Notes under the pieces: model-generated
The model's input: only the letters and a program-made list of their open reading frames with translations
What the model was told of the DNA's origin: nothing
Database searches by the model: none
Origin: Niastella soli
GTDB taxonomy: Bacteria > Bacteroidota > Bacteroidia > Chitinophagales > Chitinophagaceae
NCBI RefSeq assembly: GCF_017742245.1
Contig: NZ_JAGHKO010000017.1
Coordinates: 248,001 to 312,000 of the forward strand
DNA: 64,000 bases
Reading direction: 5' to 3'
In this document: in pieces, positions 17,675-24,814 of the stretch
Layout of the letters: each line of letters begins with the position of its first letter
Position numbering within the stretch: position 1 is the first letter of the stretch
Program-made: the position numbers and the translations under genes

Positions 17675-18751
17675 ATGAGTGCAAACAATTGTGATCCGGC
17701 AAACGAACGAAAGAAACTTGGTTTCCTGGACCGGTATCTTACTTTATGGATCTTTGCTGCAATGGCTATCGGAATTGCGTTAGGTTACTTTATGCCTTCC
17801 ATACCAGCAGTGATCAACACATATTCCAGCGGTACAACCAATATTCCGCTTGCCATTGGGCTTATTCTGATGATGTACCCACCTCTGGCTAAGGTGAGGT
17901 ATGAAAAAATGGGTGAAGTGTTTAAAAACACCAAAATATTAGGCACTTCGCTTTTATTAAATTGGGTAATTGGCCCAATTTTAATGTTCTTCCTTGCCAT
18001 CCTGTTTTTAAACGGATACCCTGAATATATGATGGGGTTGATATTGATCGGCCTGGCCCGCTGTATCGCTATGGTTATAGTATGGAATGAATTGGCCGAA
18101 GGAAATAGGGAGTATGCTGCCGGCCTGGTGGCTTTAAACAGCATCTTCCAGGTTGTTTTCTTTAGCGTTTATGCTTATGTATTTATTACTCTGTTGCCGC
18201 CATTATTTGGACTAAAAGGACTTGAGGTAAATATTACGATCGGCCAGATTGCCCAAAGTGTTGCCATTTATCTCGGTATTCCTTTTGCAGCAGGGGTTAT
18301 TTCCCGGTTTGCTCTGCTTAAAATAAAAGGCGAGCAATGGTATCAAACCCGGTTTATTCCACTAATTTCTCCAATTACCCTGGTAGCCTTGTTATTTACC
18401 ATTATTGTAATGTTCAGTTTGAAAGGTGAACTGATAGTACGCATTCCGATGGATGTTATACGGATCACAATACCGCTGGTTATCTATTTTGCGATCATGT
18501 TCCTGGTCAGCTTCTTTTTAGGCAAAGCGCTTGGGGCCGACTATTCCCGCAACGCTTCTATTGCCTTTACTGCCGCAGGTAACAATTTTGAATTGGCTAT
18601 TGCTGTAGCTATCGGGGTATTTGGAATTAATAGTGGACAGGCATTTGCCGGAGTAATTGGCCCATTAGTAGAAGTACCTGCTTTGATCGCGTTGGTCAAT
18701 GTTGCTTTCTGGCTAAGGAACAAATATTACACTAAAACACAATTAAGTTAA
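17675..18751 (+). CDS. acr3: ACR3-family arsenite efflux permease
   Basis: 358 aa with about ten membrane segments. The first lies at [19 protein letters not shown], and the fourth contains [16 protein letters not shown], carrying the Cys that is essential in ACR3 proteins. It exports arsenite from the cytosol using the proton-motive force. ATG 17675 (MSANNCDP) is chosen; the frame opens 20 codons earlier inside arsN2, without homology. It is followed 4 bp later by the metallophosphoesterase gene, so translation is probably coupled. Confidence 0.95.
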   Translation: MSANNCDPANERKKLGFLDRYLTLWIFAAMAIGIALGYFMPSIPAVINTYSSGTTNIPLAIGLILMMYPPLAKVRYEKMGEVFKNTKILGTSLLLNWVIGPILMFFLAILFLNGYPEYMMGLILIGLARCIAMVIVWNELAEGNREYAAGLVALNSIFQVVFFSVYAYVFITLLPPLFGLKGLEVNITIGQIAQSVAIYLGIPFAAGVISRFALLKIKGEQWYQTRFIPLISPITLVALLFTIIVMFSLKGELIVRIPMDVIRITIPLVIYFAIMFLVSFFLGKALGADYSRNASIAFTAAGNNFELAIAVAIGVFGINSGQAFAGVIGPLVEVPALIALVNVAFWLRNKYYTKTQLS

Positions 18752-18755
18752 ACGG

Positions 18756-19529
18756 ATGAAAATTGCACTATTCTCAGACATACACGCCAATTTACCAGCA
18801 TTGGAGGCGTTCTTTAAAGATGTTGACAATAGAAACCCGGATGCCATTTACTGCCTGGGAGATTTGGTAGGCTACAACATTTGGCCCAATGAGGTCATAA
18901 ACGAAATAAAAAAGCGCCGCATCCCTACAATAGCCGGTAATTATGACTTTGGTATTGGTAGAAGCATTGACGACTGTGGCTGCGCCTATAAGACCGACAC
19001 AGAAAAGGCTAATGGCACTGTTTCCATTTCATTCACTAATGAAATTGTAAAGGAAGAAGAAAGAAAGTATTTAAGAACATTACCTGCGCATATAAAAGTT
19101 GAATTTCAACTAAACAACGATAAGCTAAACCTGCTGTTAGTTCATGGCAGTCCTAGAAAGATAAACGAATATCTGTTTGAAGACCGGGAGGAAAAAAGTA
19201 TGGTACGTATTATGCAGGACGCTGATGCCGATATTATGTGTTTCGGCCATACGCATAAACCCTATCATCGGATCCTGGCTGCTGAGCAAGATGGAAAACA
19301 GCGATTCAGGCATGCCATAAATATTGGATCTGTAGGAAAACCCAAAGATGGTGATTCAAGAGGCGGGTATGTACTATTACACATAAATGATAATAGCAGC
19401 ATAGGCGACAGGGATTCAATAAAAGTTGAGTTTATTCGCTTTGAGTACGATGTAGAAAAAGCGGCAAAAGCAGTAGAGAATAGCCCTTTGCCTAATGCTT
19501 ATGCAGAGAGCTTGCGAAAAGGTGTTTAA
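18756..19529 (+). CDS. Calcineurin-like metallophosphoesterase of the ars operon
   Basis: A 257-aa cytosolic protein with the complete binuclear metal site: DIH (Asp8, His10), GDLVGY (Asp36), GNYD (Asn62), VHGSP, and GHTHKPYH. A Cys-containing insertion (DDCGCAYK, about 72-79) follows the third motif. It is packed between acr3 (4 bp) and the sigma factor (11 bp). Related phosphatases recur in Bacteroidota ars operons. The substrate is unknown; a role in a phosphate or arsenate-ester step is only inference. Confidence 0.85.
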   Translation: MKIALFSDIHANLPALEAFFKDVDNRNPDAIYCLGDLVGYNIWPNEVINEIKKRRIPTIAGNYDFGIGRSIDDCGCAYKTDTEKANGTVSISFTNEIVKEEERKYLRTLPAHIKVEFQLNNDKLNLLLVHGSPRKINEYLFEDREEKSMVRIMQDADADIMCFGHTHKPYHRILAAEQDGKQRFRHAINIGSVGKPKDGDSRGGYVLLHINDNSSIGDRDSIKVEFIRFEYDVEKAAKAVENSPLPNAYAESLRKGV

Positions 19530-19540
19530 AATAAACAAGG

Positions 19541-20101
19541 ATGAAAAATATTCTGGAAACAATTCATCAGTCATTTGAAAAGGAGTTGGCAGATCTTGTA
19601 TGTAGAAAAGTAAAGCACCAGGATTATTGCCAGGATATAATACAGGAGGTTTACTTAAAAATATTACTCAACCAGTCAAAGATTGAAAAGGCAGACAATA
19701 TTAGCGCATACCTCACAAGACTTACTACCAATGCCGTTGTAGATTATTATAGGCGTAAGTCTACATCTTCGATCATAAACGAAACGCCTCCTGAAATTTC
19801 CAATGAGCCAGATGAATCAACAGATAGTACATATCAATTGGCAGATTGCTGCCTTCGTTCATTTATCGACTCTTTGCCAGAGATATATCGTAACGCGATA
19901 ATAATGGTAGAACTCGACGCTTTGAAAATAAAGGACTATGCAAAAGCCACCAATATAACGCTTACGAATGCCAAAGCTCGGGTACAAAGGGCAAGAAAAA
20001 TGCTCAGAGAAGTAATTTTACAGTGCTGTAATTACGAATTCGATTCGTATGGGAACATTGTATCCTGCAAAAAGAATGAGGTTCGTTCCTGTTGTAAATA
20101 A
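19541..20101 (+). CDS. sigZ: SigZ-like ECF sigma factor with Cys-rich tail
   Basis: A 186-aa sigma-70 family factor. Region 2 is visible around DYCQDIIQEVYLKILLN, and YLTRLTTNAVVDYYRRK ends it. Region 4 (SLPEIYRNAIIMVELD..YAKATNITLTNAKARVQRARKML) holds the -35-binding helix-turn-helix. The C-terminus extends past region 4 as CCNYEFDSYGNIVSCKK..RSCCK, a Cys-rich tail that could sense thiol-reactive metalloids directly. No anti-sigma gene is adjacent. It is the last gene of the ars operon. The next two genes downstream share a candidate promoter for it. Confidence 0.85.
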   Translation: MKNILETIHQSFEKELADLVCRKVKHQDYCQDIIQEVYLKILLNQSKIEKADNISAYLTRLTTNAVVDYYRRKSTSSIINETPPEISNEPDESTDSTYQLADCCLRSFIDSLPEIYRNAIIMVELDALKIKDYAKATNITLTNAKARVQRARKMLREVILQCCNYEFDSYGNIVSCKKNEVRSCCK

Positions 20102-20116
20102 TTTTGTTCTAACCGT

Positions 20117-20144
20117 GTGTCCTTTTTGAAGCTACCGCGTCGTA
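20117..20144 (+). promoter_or_regulatory. Candidate ECF/SigZ promoter P1
   Basis: GTGTCCTTTTT (20117-20127), then 10 variable bases, then CGTCGTA (20138-20144), 37 bp before the Cys-rich peptide gene. The CGTC -10 core is typical of ECF promoters. P2 shows the same elements with identical spacing. Confidence 0.7.
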
Positions 20145-20181
20145 ATAATGATAGCTCATTCATTAACTTAAAAATCTTTTC

Positions 20182-20325
20182 ATGAAAAAGTTAGTTTTAG
20201 CGGGATTATCATCATTAGCATTGGTAGCGGCTTTTGCAGGAGGCATTAAGAAAAAAAATGTAAAAAAGGAAAAGCCCAAACAGGAACAATGCTGTGATAA
20301 AGGTTCCTGCTGTAAAGGAAAATAA
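20182..20325 (+). CDS. Small exported Cys-rich peptide
   Basis: 47 aa. A signal peptide (about 1-20, MKKLVLAGLSSLALVAAFAG) is followed by a Lys-rich segment (IKKKNVKKEKPK) and the tail QCCDKGSCCKGK, with two vicinal Cys pairs. After export a peptide of about 25 residues would remain, able to bind thiophilic metal(loid)s such as As(III). No family is known to me. It lies between the sigZ-like gene and a PAP2 gene, has its own ECF-type promoter motif and ends in a strong terminator, so it is a monocistronic unit. Confidence 0.8.
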   Translation: MKKLVLAGLSSLALVAAFAGGIKKKNVKKEKPKQEQCCDKGSCCKGK

Positions 20326-20344
20326 CCTATTGAGACTTGTAGTA

Positions 20345-20373
20345 AAACACCGGTAGTCCTGCCGGTGTTTTTT
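20345..20373 (+). terminator. Terminator after the Cys-rich peptide gene
   Basis: Stem AAACACCGG (20345-20353) with CCGGTGTTT (20362-20370), followed by further T residues, 19 bp after the stop. Confidence 0.88.
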
Positions 20374-20387
20374 ATTCTGAAAAAGTT

Positions 20388-20415
20388 GTGTCCTTTTTAC
20401 TCCTTTTCCGTCGTA
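20388..20415 (+). promoter_or_regulatory. Candidate ECF/SigZ promoter P2
   Basis: GTGTCCTTTTT (20388-20398), 10 variable bases, CGTCGTA (20409-20415), 16 bp before the PAP2 gene start at 20432. Both elements are identical to P1, while the spacer between them is not conserved, which argues against a simple duplication. Confidence 0.7.
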
Positions 20416-20431
20416 TGATAAATGCCATTCG

Positions 20432-21355
20432 ATGAAATACAGTCAAAAACCACACAAGTTTCTATTTTCTTTAATATTATTCTCTCTTGCAATGTTGCAG
20501 GCAATACAGGCACAAAAGATTCCAGAACTGGAGCCAGTCAGTCCAGCCTATAAACCAATCAAGGTTCTAAGCATGCTTCCGACAGAAACCAGGAAGTTGC
20601 TCGACACCATACAGTTTCCCTGGTCAGAATATAGCAAAGGGGCATTGAGTAATGCCCTGTGGCGGGCAGCGTATCTTCTTCCTAAAGATGAAGCCAAACT
20701 TCCGGAATTGATAAAATTTCCGGCCAACAGTTCGGATCAAACCAGGGCTGAACTTGACTATTTGCTGAAATTGCAAAATACCCGTAACAAGCAAGAAATT
20801 GAGCGTGCTGAATATATCGCTAACATTGGCTCGTGGCCAAACATAATTAACCCGCTTGATTCAGATTTTAATGAAAATAGGCAGCAGCTTTTTTATATAC
20901 TATCTACCGCCACTGGTCAAAAAATAAATTACAAGGATTTTCCGGCAACCACGCAACTTTTAATGAATTGCATACAGGATATTCGAGTAACTGAGTTCAG
21001 ATTGAAAATGTATTTCAAGCGCCCTCGCCCTTACCATTTGGAGCCAGCGTTGAAGCCATTAACAAGAATAAATTCGCCATCATTTCCTAGCGGCCATTCA
21101 TTATGGTCATATACTGAAGCCTATTTATTTGGGGAGTTAATCCCTGACAAGCGAAAGGAATTTATTAAAACTGCTGCGGAGGTTCGTTGGTCAAGGGAAT
21201 TGATGGGTATTCACTATCCCAGTGACAATGATGCTTCAAGGGTTATAGGATGGCATTTACTTAAATACTGGTACAACAATCCACAGTTTGTTACAGATTT
21301 ACAAAAGGCAAAACTTGAATGGGCAAATAGAAAAGAATTACTTCCCATTAAATAA
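20432..21355 (+). CDS. Exported PAP2-superfamily phosphatase
   Basis: 307 aa with a signal peptide (about 1-27, ending IQAQ). It carries the three acid-phosphatase motifs: KMYFKRPRP (K-x6-R-P) near 193-201, PSFPSGHS near 214-221, and SRELMGIHYPSD near 250-261. It resembles periplasmic class A non-specific acid phosphatases rather than the multi-span lipid phosphatases. It should release phosphate from esters in the periplasm. Placement behind the second ECF-type promoter makes it a probable member of the SigZ/arsenic response. Confidence 0.88.
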   Translation: MKYSQKPHKFLFSLILFSLAMLQAIQAQKIPELEPVSPAYKPIKVLSMLPTETRKLLDTIQFPWSEYSKGALSNALWRAAYLLPKDEAKLPELIKFPANSSDQTRAELDYLLKLQNTRNKQEIERAEYIANIGSWPNIINPLDSDFNENRQQLFYILSTATGQKINYKDFPATTQLLMNCIQDIRVTEFRLKMYFKRPRPYHLEPALKPLTRINSPSFPSGHSLWSYTEAYLFGELIPDKRKEFIKTAAEVRWSRELMGIHYPSDNDASRVIGWHLLKYWYNNPQFVTDLQKAKLEWANRKELLPIK

Positions 21356-21381
21356 AGTTTGTTTCATATTATTTAAGTCCG

Positions 21382-21407
21382 ATGCCCTCAATAGAGGGCA
21401 TTTTTTC
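21382..21407 (+). terminator. Terminator after the PAP2 gene
   Basis: Perfect 8-bp stem ATGCCCTC/GAGGGCAT (21382-21389 / 21394-21401), followed by TTTTT. Confidence 0.85.
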
Positions 21408-21474
21408 ATTCCACTCAGCTCTTTTTGCATGAGTATGTGCTTTCATTGAAAATACTCATCTCCACCAATAATCA

Positions 21475-21505
21475 AAAAAGGGGCTATATAGAAATAAAGC
21501 CCCGT
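21475..21505 (-). terminator. Terminator after the beta-barrel gene
   Basis: On the minus strand, ACGGGGCTTT pairs with the AGCCCC arm and is followed by TTTTTT. It lies about 60 bp past the stop at 21567. Confidence 0.7.
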
Positions 21506-21566
21506 TTAATCCAATATCCTATGAAAAACCGAAATGATAAATGCAATTCGTATACCAGCAAAACAT

Positions 21567-22265
21567 TTACAGCTTAAAGCCTACAGATATACTTAATACC
21601 CGGTGTTTATTGTCATTATCTTTTGAGTTGTTTGATCCTGATTGAAGTTTGGCTAATCCATATCCATAATTAAGGCCAATCAGTACATTTTTAAGTGCAA
21701 ATCCTGCGGTACCATTCAGCCCATAATCAAATCTTCTCATTACGCCCAAGCCTGTCCCTTCTTCATTATTAAAAGTAGTTGGGTCATCATTGCTGTATTC
21801 GATCTTCTCCTTACTGCTGTATGAAACTGCAAAGTTTCGGCCTTCAATTTTTCTTTTACCACCCACGCCAATTGCTATATAAGGGCCAGCACCAAAGAAG
21901 AAATTTGACTCCGAAGACGCCAGCGGTATTTTTATTGCCAGATTTATGGGCACTTCAATATAAAGAGGATTTGCTGTAGCCTTATAATAAAAATTATCAG
22001 TAGACTTGCCGCTTTGTATTTTCGAACCTTTGCCGGTTAATAAAATTCCAGGTTGAATTGCCAATACCTTTCCAATGCTAATGTCGCCCATGAAACCTAC
22101 ATGAAAAGAGGTCAACATGTTCGCATCATCTACTTCACCGTCCTTATTATAAGAAACGTTCGCAAAATTTACACCGCCTTTTAACCAGGCAGCATCAGAT
22201 TGAGCAAAAGAGGTTACGCTAATAAAGCTAATAATAGAAAAATTGATCAATTGCTTTAAGACCAT
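21567..22265 (-). CDS. Outer-membrane beta-barrel protein (PorT-like)
   Basis: A 232-aa protein with a signal peptide (about 1-21, SVTSFAQ). The barrel pattern follows: AAWLKGGVNFANVSY at the start, alternating strands such as HVGFMGDISIGKVLAIQPGILLTGKGSK, a GAGPYIAIGVGGK loop, and a C-terminal strand ending in VGFKL. This is the PorT/OMP_b-brl_2 type abundant in Bacteroidota. Whether it is a channel or a surface protein cannot be said. It is a single gene between terminators. Confidence 0.85.
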   Translation of the reverse strand: MVLKQLINFSIISFISVTSFAQSDAAWLKGGVNFANVSYNKDGEVDDANMLTSFHVGFMGDISIGKVLAIQPGILLTGKGSKIQSGKSTDNFYYKATANPLYIEVPINLAIKIPLASSESNFFFGAGPYIAIGVGGKRKIEGRNFAVSYSSKEKIEYSNDDPTTFNNEEGTGLGVMRRFDYGLNGTAGFALKNVLIGLNYGYGLAKLQSGSNNSKDNDNKHRVLSISVGFKL

Positions 22266-22347
22266 GATTGTTTGTTTTATAGGGTGATTACTTTTAAAGT
22301 GGGAATTTGACTGAAGTGGCTTTACACCTTTATATTAAGGGGAATCA

Positions 22348-22638
22348 TTAGTACGCTTGCAGATCCGGATTACTTTGGCCCTCATCCAGGCCATTCGTTA
22401 AAGACTGAGAAGGATCAGTCCATACCTCCATACCTATGTGATAACCAATATCCATATATCTGATTATTCTACGAACAGGATTTTCCATGCAATTATCGTT
22501 TGTGAGCTTAACTATAATTTCAAAGTAATGCTGTTCTATTTTAAATACCTGGTAAATTTTCGAACTATTACTAGATGGCAGGAACCTGACTGTATCGCCC
22601 AGGGATACTCTTGCACCGGGTTTTATGATTTTCCACAT
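22348..22638 (-). CDS. Hypothetical 96-aa protein
   Basis: From ATG 22638 the protein is MWKIIKPGARVSLGD..., a small beta-rich domain (KPGARVSLGDTVRFLP..IYQVFKIEQHYFEIIVKL) reminiscent of KOW/SH3-like folds. A polar tail follows. An upstream in-frame start at 22704 would add a less plausible leader. There is no signal peptide. It lies in the group of small genes with the response regulators. No family is recognised. Confidence 0.55.
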   Translation of the reverse strand: MWKIIKPGARVSLGDTVRFLPSSNSSKIYQVFKIEQHYFEIIVKLTNDNCMENPVRRIIRYMDIGYHIGMEVWTDPSQSLTNGLDEGQSNPDLQAY

Positions 22639-22801
22639 GGTTTTAAGGGTATGGATTATTGAATTTTTAATGCGACAAAAACGCCCAAAAAGCACAAACA
22701 GCATACCAAAACATAATGTAATTTTTTCAAGTCTTGTGGTTTAAGAATGAAGTACCATTATCTGGAATAAGTATTGCTTTCATACTCAAAAAAGTGTTGG
22801 C

Positions 22802-23026
22802 ATGGATTCCCAGTATGAACGTTTGACTGCTACTGAGTTAAGAGCTATTGTTATTCAAGAAATGCGAAAATTTACATGGGCCTTGGAATTGGGCTCAACT
22901 GTAAGTGACCTTGAAGAAATAAGAAATCATATTCGATCATTGGTGGATATGCTTTCTGTAAAAGAAAACCGCGAGACTGGGATTGTAGAAAAAATTCCAC
23001 AAATAAACCAAAGTTCACACAATTAA
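22802..23026 (+). CDS. Small helical protein, paralogue of the 23597-23827 gene
   Basis: 74 aa, predicted all-helical: YERLTATELRAIVIQEMRKFTWALELGS..EEIRNHIRSLVDML. It matches the protein encoded at 23597-23827 in pattern (Y-x-x-L-x-x-x-x-L, an E-x-x-K-[FY]-T motif, a Gly at the turn, then I-x-x-L-V). The pair brackets a stand-alone response regulator. Such small helical proteins near receiver genes could be phosphotransfer or anchoring partners, but there is no conserved His, so this is speculation. Confidence 0.6.
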   Translation: MDSQYERLTATELRAIVIQEMRKFTWALELGSTVSDLEEIRNHIRSLVDMLSVKENRETGIVEKIPQINQSSHN

Positions 23027-23059
23027 GTTAGCGGAGAATACTAGAAAAGTAAACTAACA

Positions 23060-23458
23060 TTACTGTATAGGAGTAGTAAGGATCTCGGTTATTATCTTCC
23101 GAAATTCATCAATAGAGCCGGGTTTATGATAATATTTGAAAGCACCAGCCTGGTAAGCCGTATTTATAGTAGTAAGGTGACCCGCTGTTGAAAGGATAAT
23201 AACGGGGATATGACTGAGTTCAAGTTCTTTTTTTATCGATACCAAACAGGTTTGACCATCCATTTTGGGCATATTCATATCTAACACAATCAGGCAAGGT
23301 AACTCAGAGCCAGTCTTTAAAAAGGTCAGTAGCTCCTCGCAAGTTTGGAACCATGTCAGTTTTATGGCACTATTTATCTCCTTTAGGGTTTCAGAAAAGA
23401 AAAGGTAATCATCTGGATCATCTTCTGCTAAGCATATATGTTGGATTCCTCCCTTCAT
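23060..23458 (-). CDS. Stand-alone response-regulator receiver
   Basis: A 132-aa single REC domain from ATG 23458; a TTG nine codons upstream is less likely. The acidic pocket is visible in CLAEDDPDDY, the phospho-acceptor Asp in IVLDMNMP, Thr in LSTAG and Lys in YYHKPGS. There is no output domain. Its relatives usually relay phosphoryl groups or bind kinases. It converges with the small helical gene at 22802-23026 and is preceded on its own strand by the paralogous small gene. Confidence 0.9.
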   Translation of the reverse strand: MKGGIQHICLAEDDPDDYLFFSETLKEINSAIKLTWFQTCEELLTFLKTGSELPCLIVLDMNMPKMDGQTCLVSIKKELELSHIPVIILSTAGHLTTINTAYQAGAFKYYHKPGSIDEFRKIITEILTTPIQ

Positions 23459-23596
23459 AAATGAATCTAATGACACTTTATGCAATTCATATTCCTATTT
23501 ACTGCCAAAGAAAAAGGGGTCTATCGCCCCTTTCTACTTTTTTTAACCTAATCTGAGCCGGTGTTTGCAAGCCGCAGGCATCGGATGCTTTTGCGA

Positions 23597-23827
23597 TTAG
23601 CAGCAAGGAAAGTTATTTGCCATTACGGAATTTCCTTGATCTGTGTCTTTAACCACTGCTCCATTTTTCCGAATGTTGATTTCCTCAACAAGGGCATTAA
23701 TGATTGCCCTTTGTTGGTTACTTTCTTTTAAACTGCCAATAATAAAAGCATTTGTATATTTTTCCGTTTCCTCTGCCAGCAAGTCAATTAACGTTTGCAA
23801 ATCCAGTTGCTGGTAGTTGTGATGCAT
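23597..23827 (-). CDS. Small helical protein, paralogue of the 22802-23026 gene
   Basis: 76 aa from ATG 23827 (MHHNYQQLDLQTLIDLLAEETEKYTNAFIIGS...). It has helices with the same spacing of hydrophobic residues as the 22802 protein and the shared E-x-x-K-Y-T motif, followed by a disordered tail ending in CC. It lies 138 bp upstream of the receiver gene on the same strand and may share its transcript. It is not a family I can name. Confidence 0.6.
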   Translation of the reverse strand: MHHNYQQLDLQTLIDLLAEETEKYTNAFIIGSLKESNQQRAIINALVEEINIRKNGAVVKDTDQGNSVMANNFPCC

Positions 23828-23925
23828 GTTTGACTTATAACAAAAATCAATCCACTGATAGAAAAAAAATGTTATAAGCACTCATGTAAGTATTTGCACT
23901 TATTTTCATATGTTTAAAATACATT

Positions 23926-23933
23926 ATATTTGC
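23926..23933 (+). promoter_or_regulatory. Candidate Bacteroidota -7 box TATATTTG
   Basis: An exact match to TAnnTTTG in the spacer before the response regulator at 24117. A transcript from about 23940 would meet the hairpin at 23995-24037 before reaching the gene. A TTTG lies at 23894-23897, but its distance is longer than usual for a -33 element. Confidence 0.5.
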
Positions 23934-23994
23934 ATCTGAGTTATAACCATATACCTCATTTCATTACTGTCAATTACGGAGCACTATTTAATTC

Positions 23995-24037
23995 AGTTAA
24001 GGCAGTCTTTCTGTTAGAGGCTGTCTTAACTTTTTCA
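23995..24037 (+). terminator. Terminator/attenuator upstream of the 24117 response regulator
   Basis: A 13-bp stem with two G-T pairs: AGTTAAGGCAGTC (23995-24007) with GGCTGTCTTAACT (24019-24031), then TTTTTC. It lies 80 bp before the ATG and has no coding region in front of it on this strand, so it ends either a short RNA or a regulated leader. Confidence 0.65.
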
Positions 24038-24116
24038 ATTGTTATGTAGCGCCACTTCGCAATGCGAATGACTCCTTTGGTTAGGTCCTATTGTTTTATT
24101 ACAAGACCCAATAAGC

Positions 24117-24545
24117 ATGGATTTCCCTGAAAAGGTACTTCTCATCGATGATGATGAAGAGGAACATTTTATTTTTACCGTTGCCCTAAAAGAATGTTGC
24201 CCAAGTATCAAATTAATATGCGAGAAAAATGCAGGCTCAGCCCTCGCCAGGATGGCAAATTATGATGCTTCATCGACCCCGAACATGATAATTCTTGATT
24301 GGCGCATGCCGCATATTAGCGGTAAAGAGGTACTGATCCGTATTAGGAAGCTCCCTCAATACGCTAAGATTCCAGTCGTAATTTTTACTGGCATCTTTGA
24401 ACCGCTCTATTTTGAAGAAGCGAAGGAATTGGGAGCAACCTTTTTCCTCAGAAAACCTTTCGACTTTTTGGAATTATGCAGGAAGTTGGCCTATCTATTT
24501 ACGCTTGATTGGAGGGATCCAAAGTCTCCAGGCCAACAAATATAA
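24117..24545 (+). CDS. Stand-alone response-regulator receiver
   Basis: A 142-aa single REC domain: acidic triad in LLIDDDEEEH, phospho-acceptor Asp in IILDWRMP, Thr in VIFTGI and Lys in FLRKPFD, with no output domain. It is only distantly similar to the receiver at 23060, so this is not a recent duplication. It is preceded by a hairpin with T-run in its leader. After it, 24546-24814 shows no supportable gene. Confidence 0.9.
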   Translation: MDFPEKVLLIDDDEEEHFIFTVALKECCPSIKLICEKNAGSALARMANYDASSTPNMIILDWRMPHISGKEVLIRIRKLPQYAKIPVVIFTGIFEPLYFEEAKELGATFFLRKPFDFLELCRKLAYLFTLDWRDPKSPGQQI

Positions 24546-24814
24546 TAACAGCATATTTTTGAAGTCCGTATGTGTATAGATGACAGCTTCGCTACGGGCG
24601 CAGCTCCATCCCTATGGTTCATTTGATTAAAATCAATTACCAGTTGAAGGGCTTGCATTTGGAAAAATTTGCCATTACATTTATTCTCGATTCTATACAT
24701 CCTTTCGAAAACCACGCCTCTGTCTTCATCCAATCCTTCGAATAATCTTTCCAATATTTCTATGGGACTTTAATCCTACGAATAACCGTATTGATTGATT
24801 TAAACCCTTAGAAA

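Noticed and set aside
24491-24754. 87-aa minus-strand ORF overlapping the end of the 24117 receiver gene
   Set aside because: It is partly antisense to a real receiver domain and shows no domain pattern of its own.
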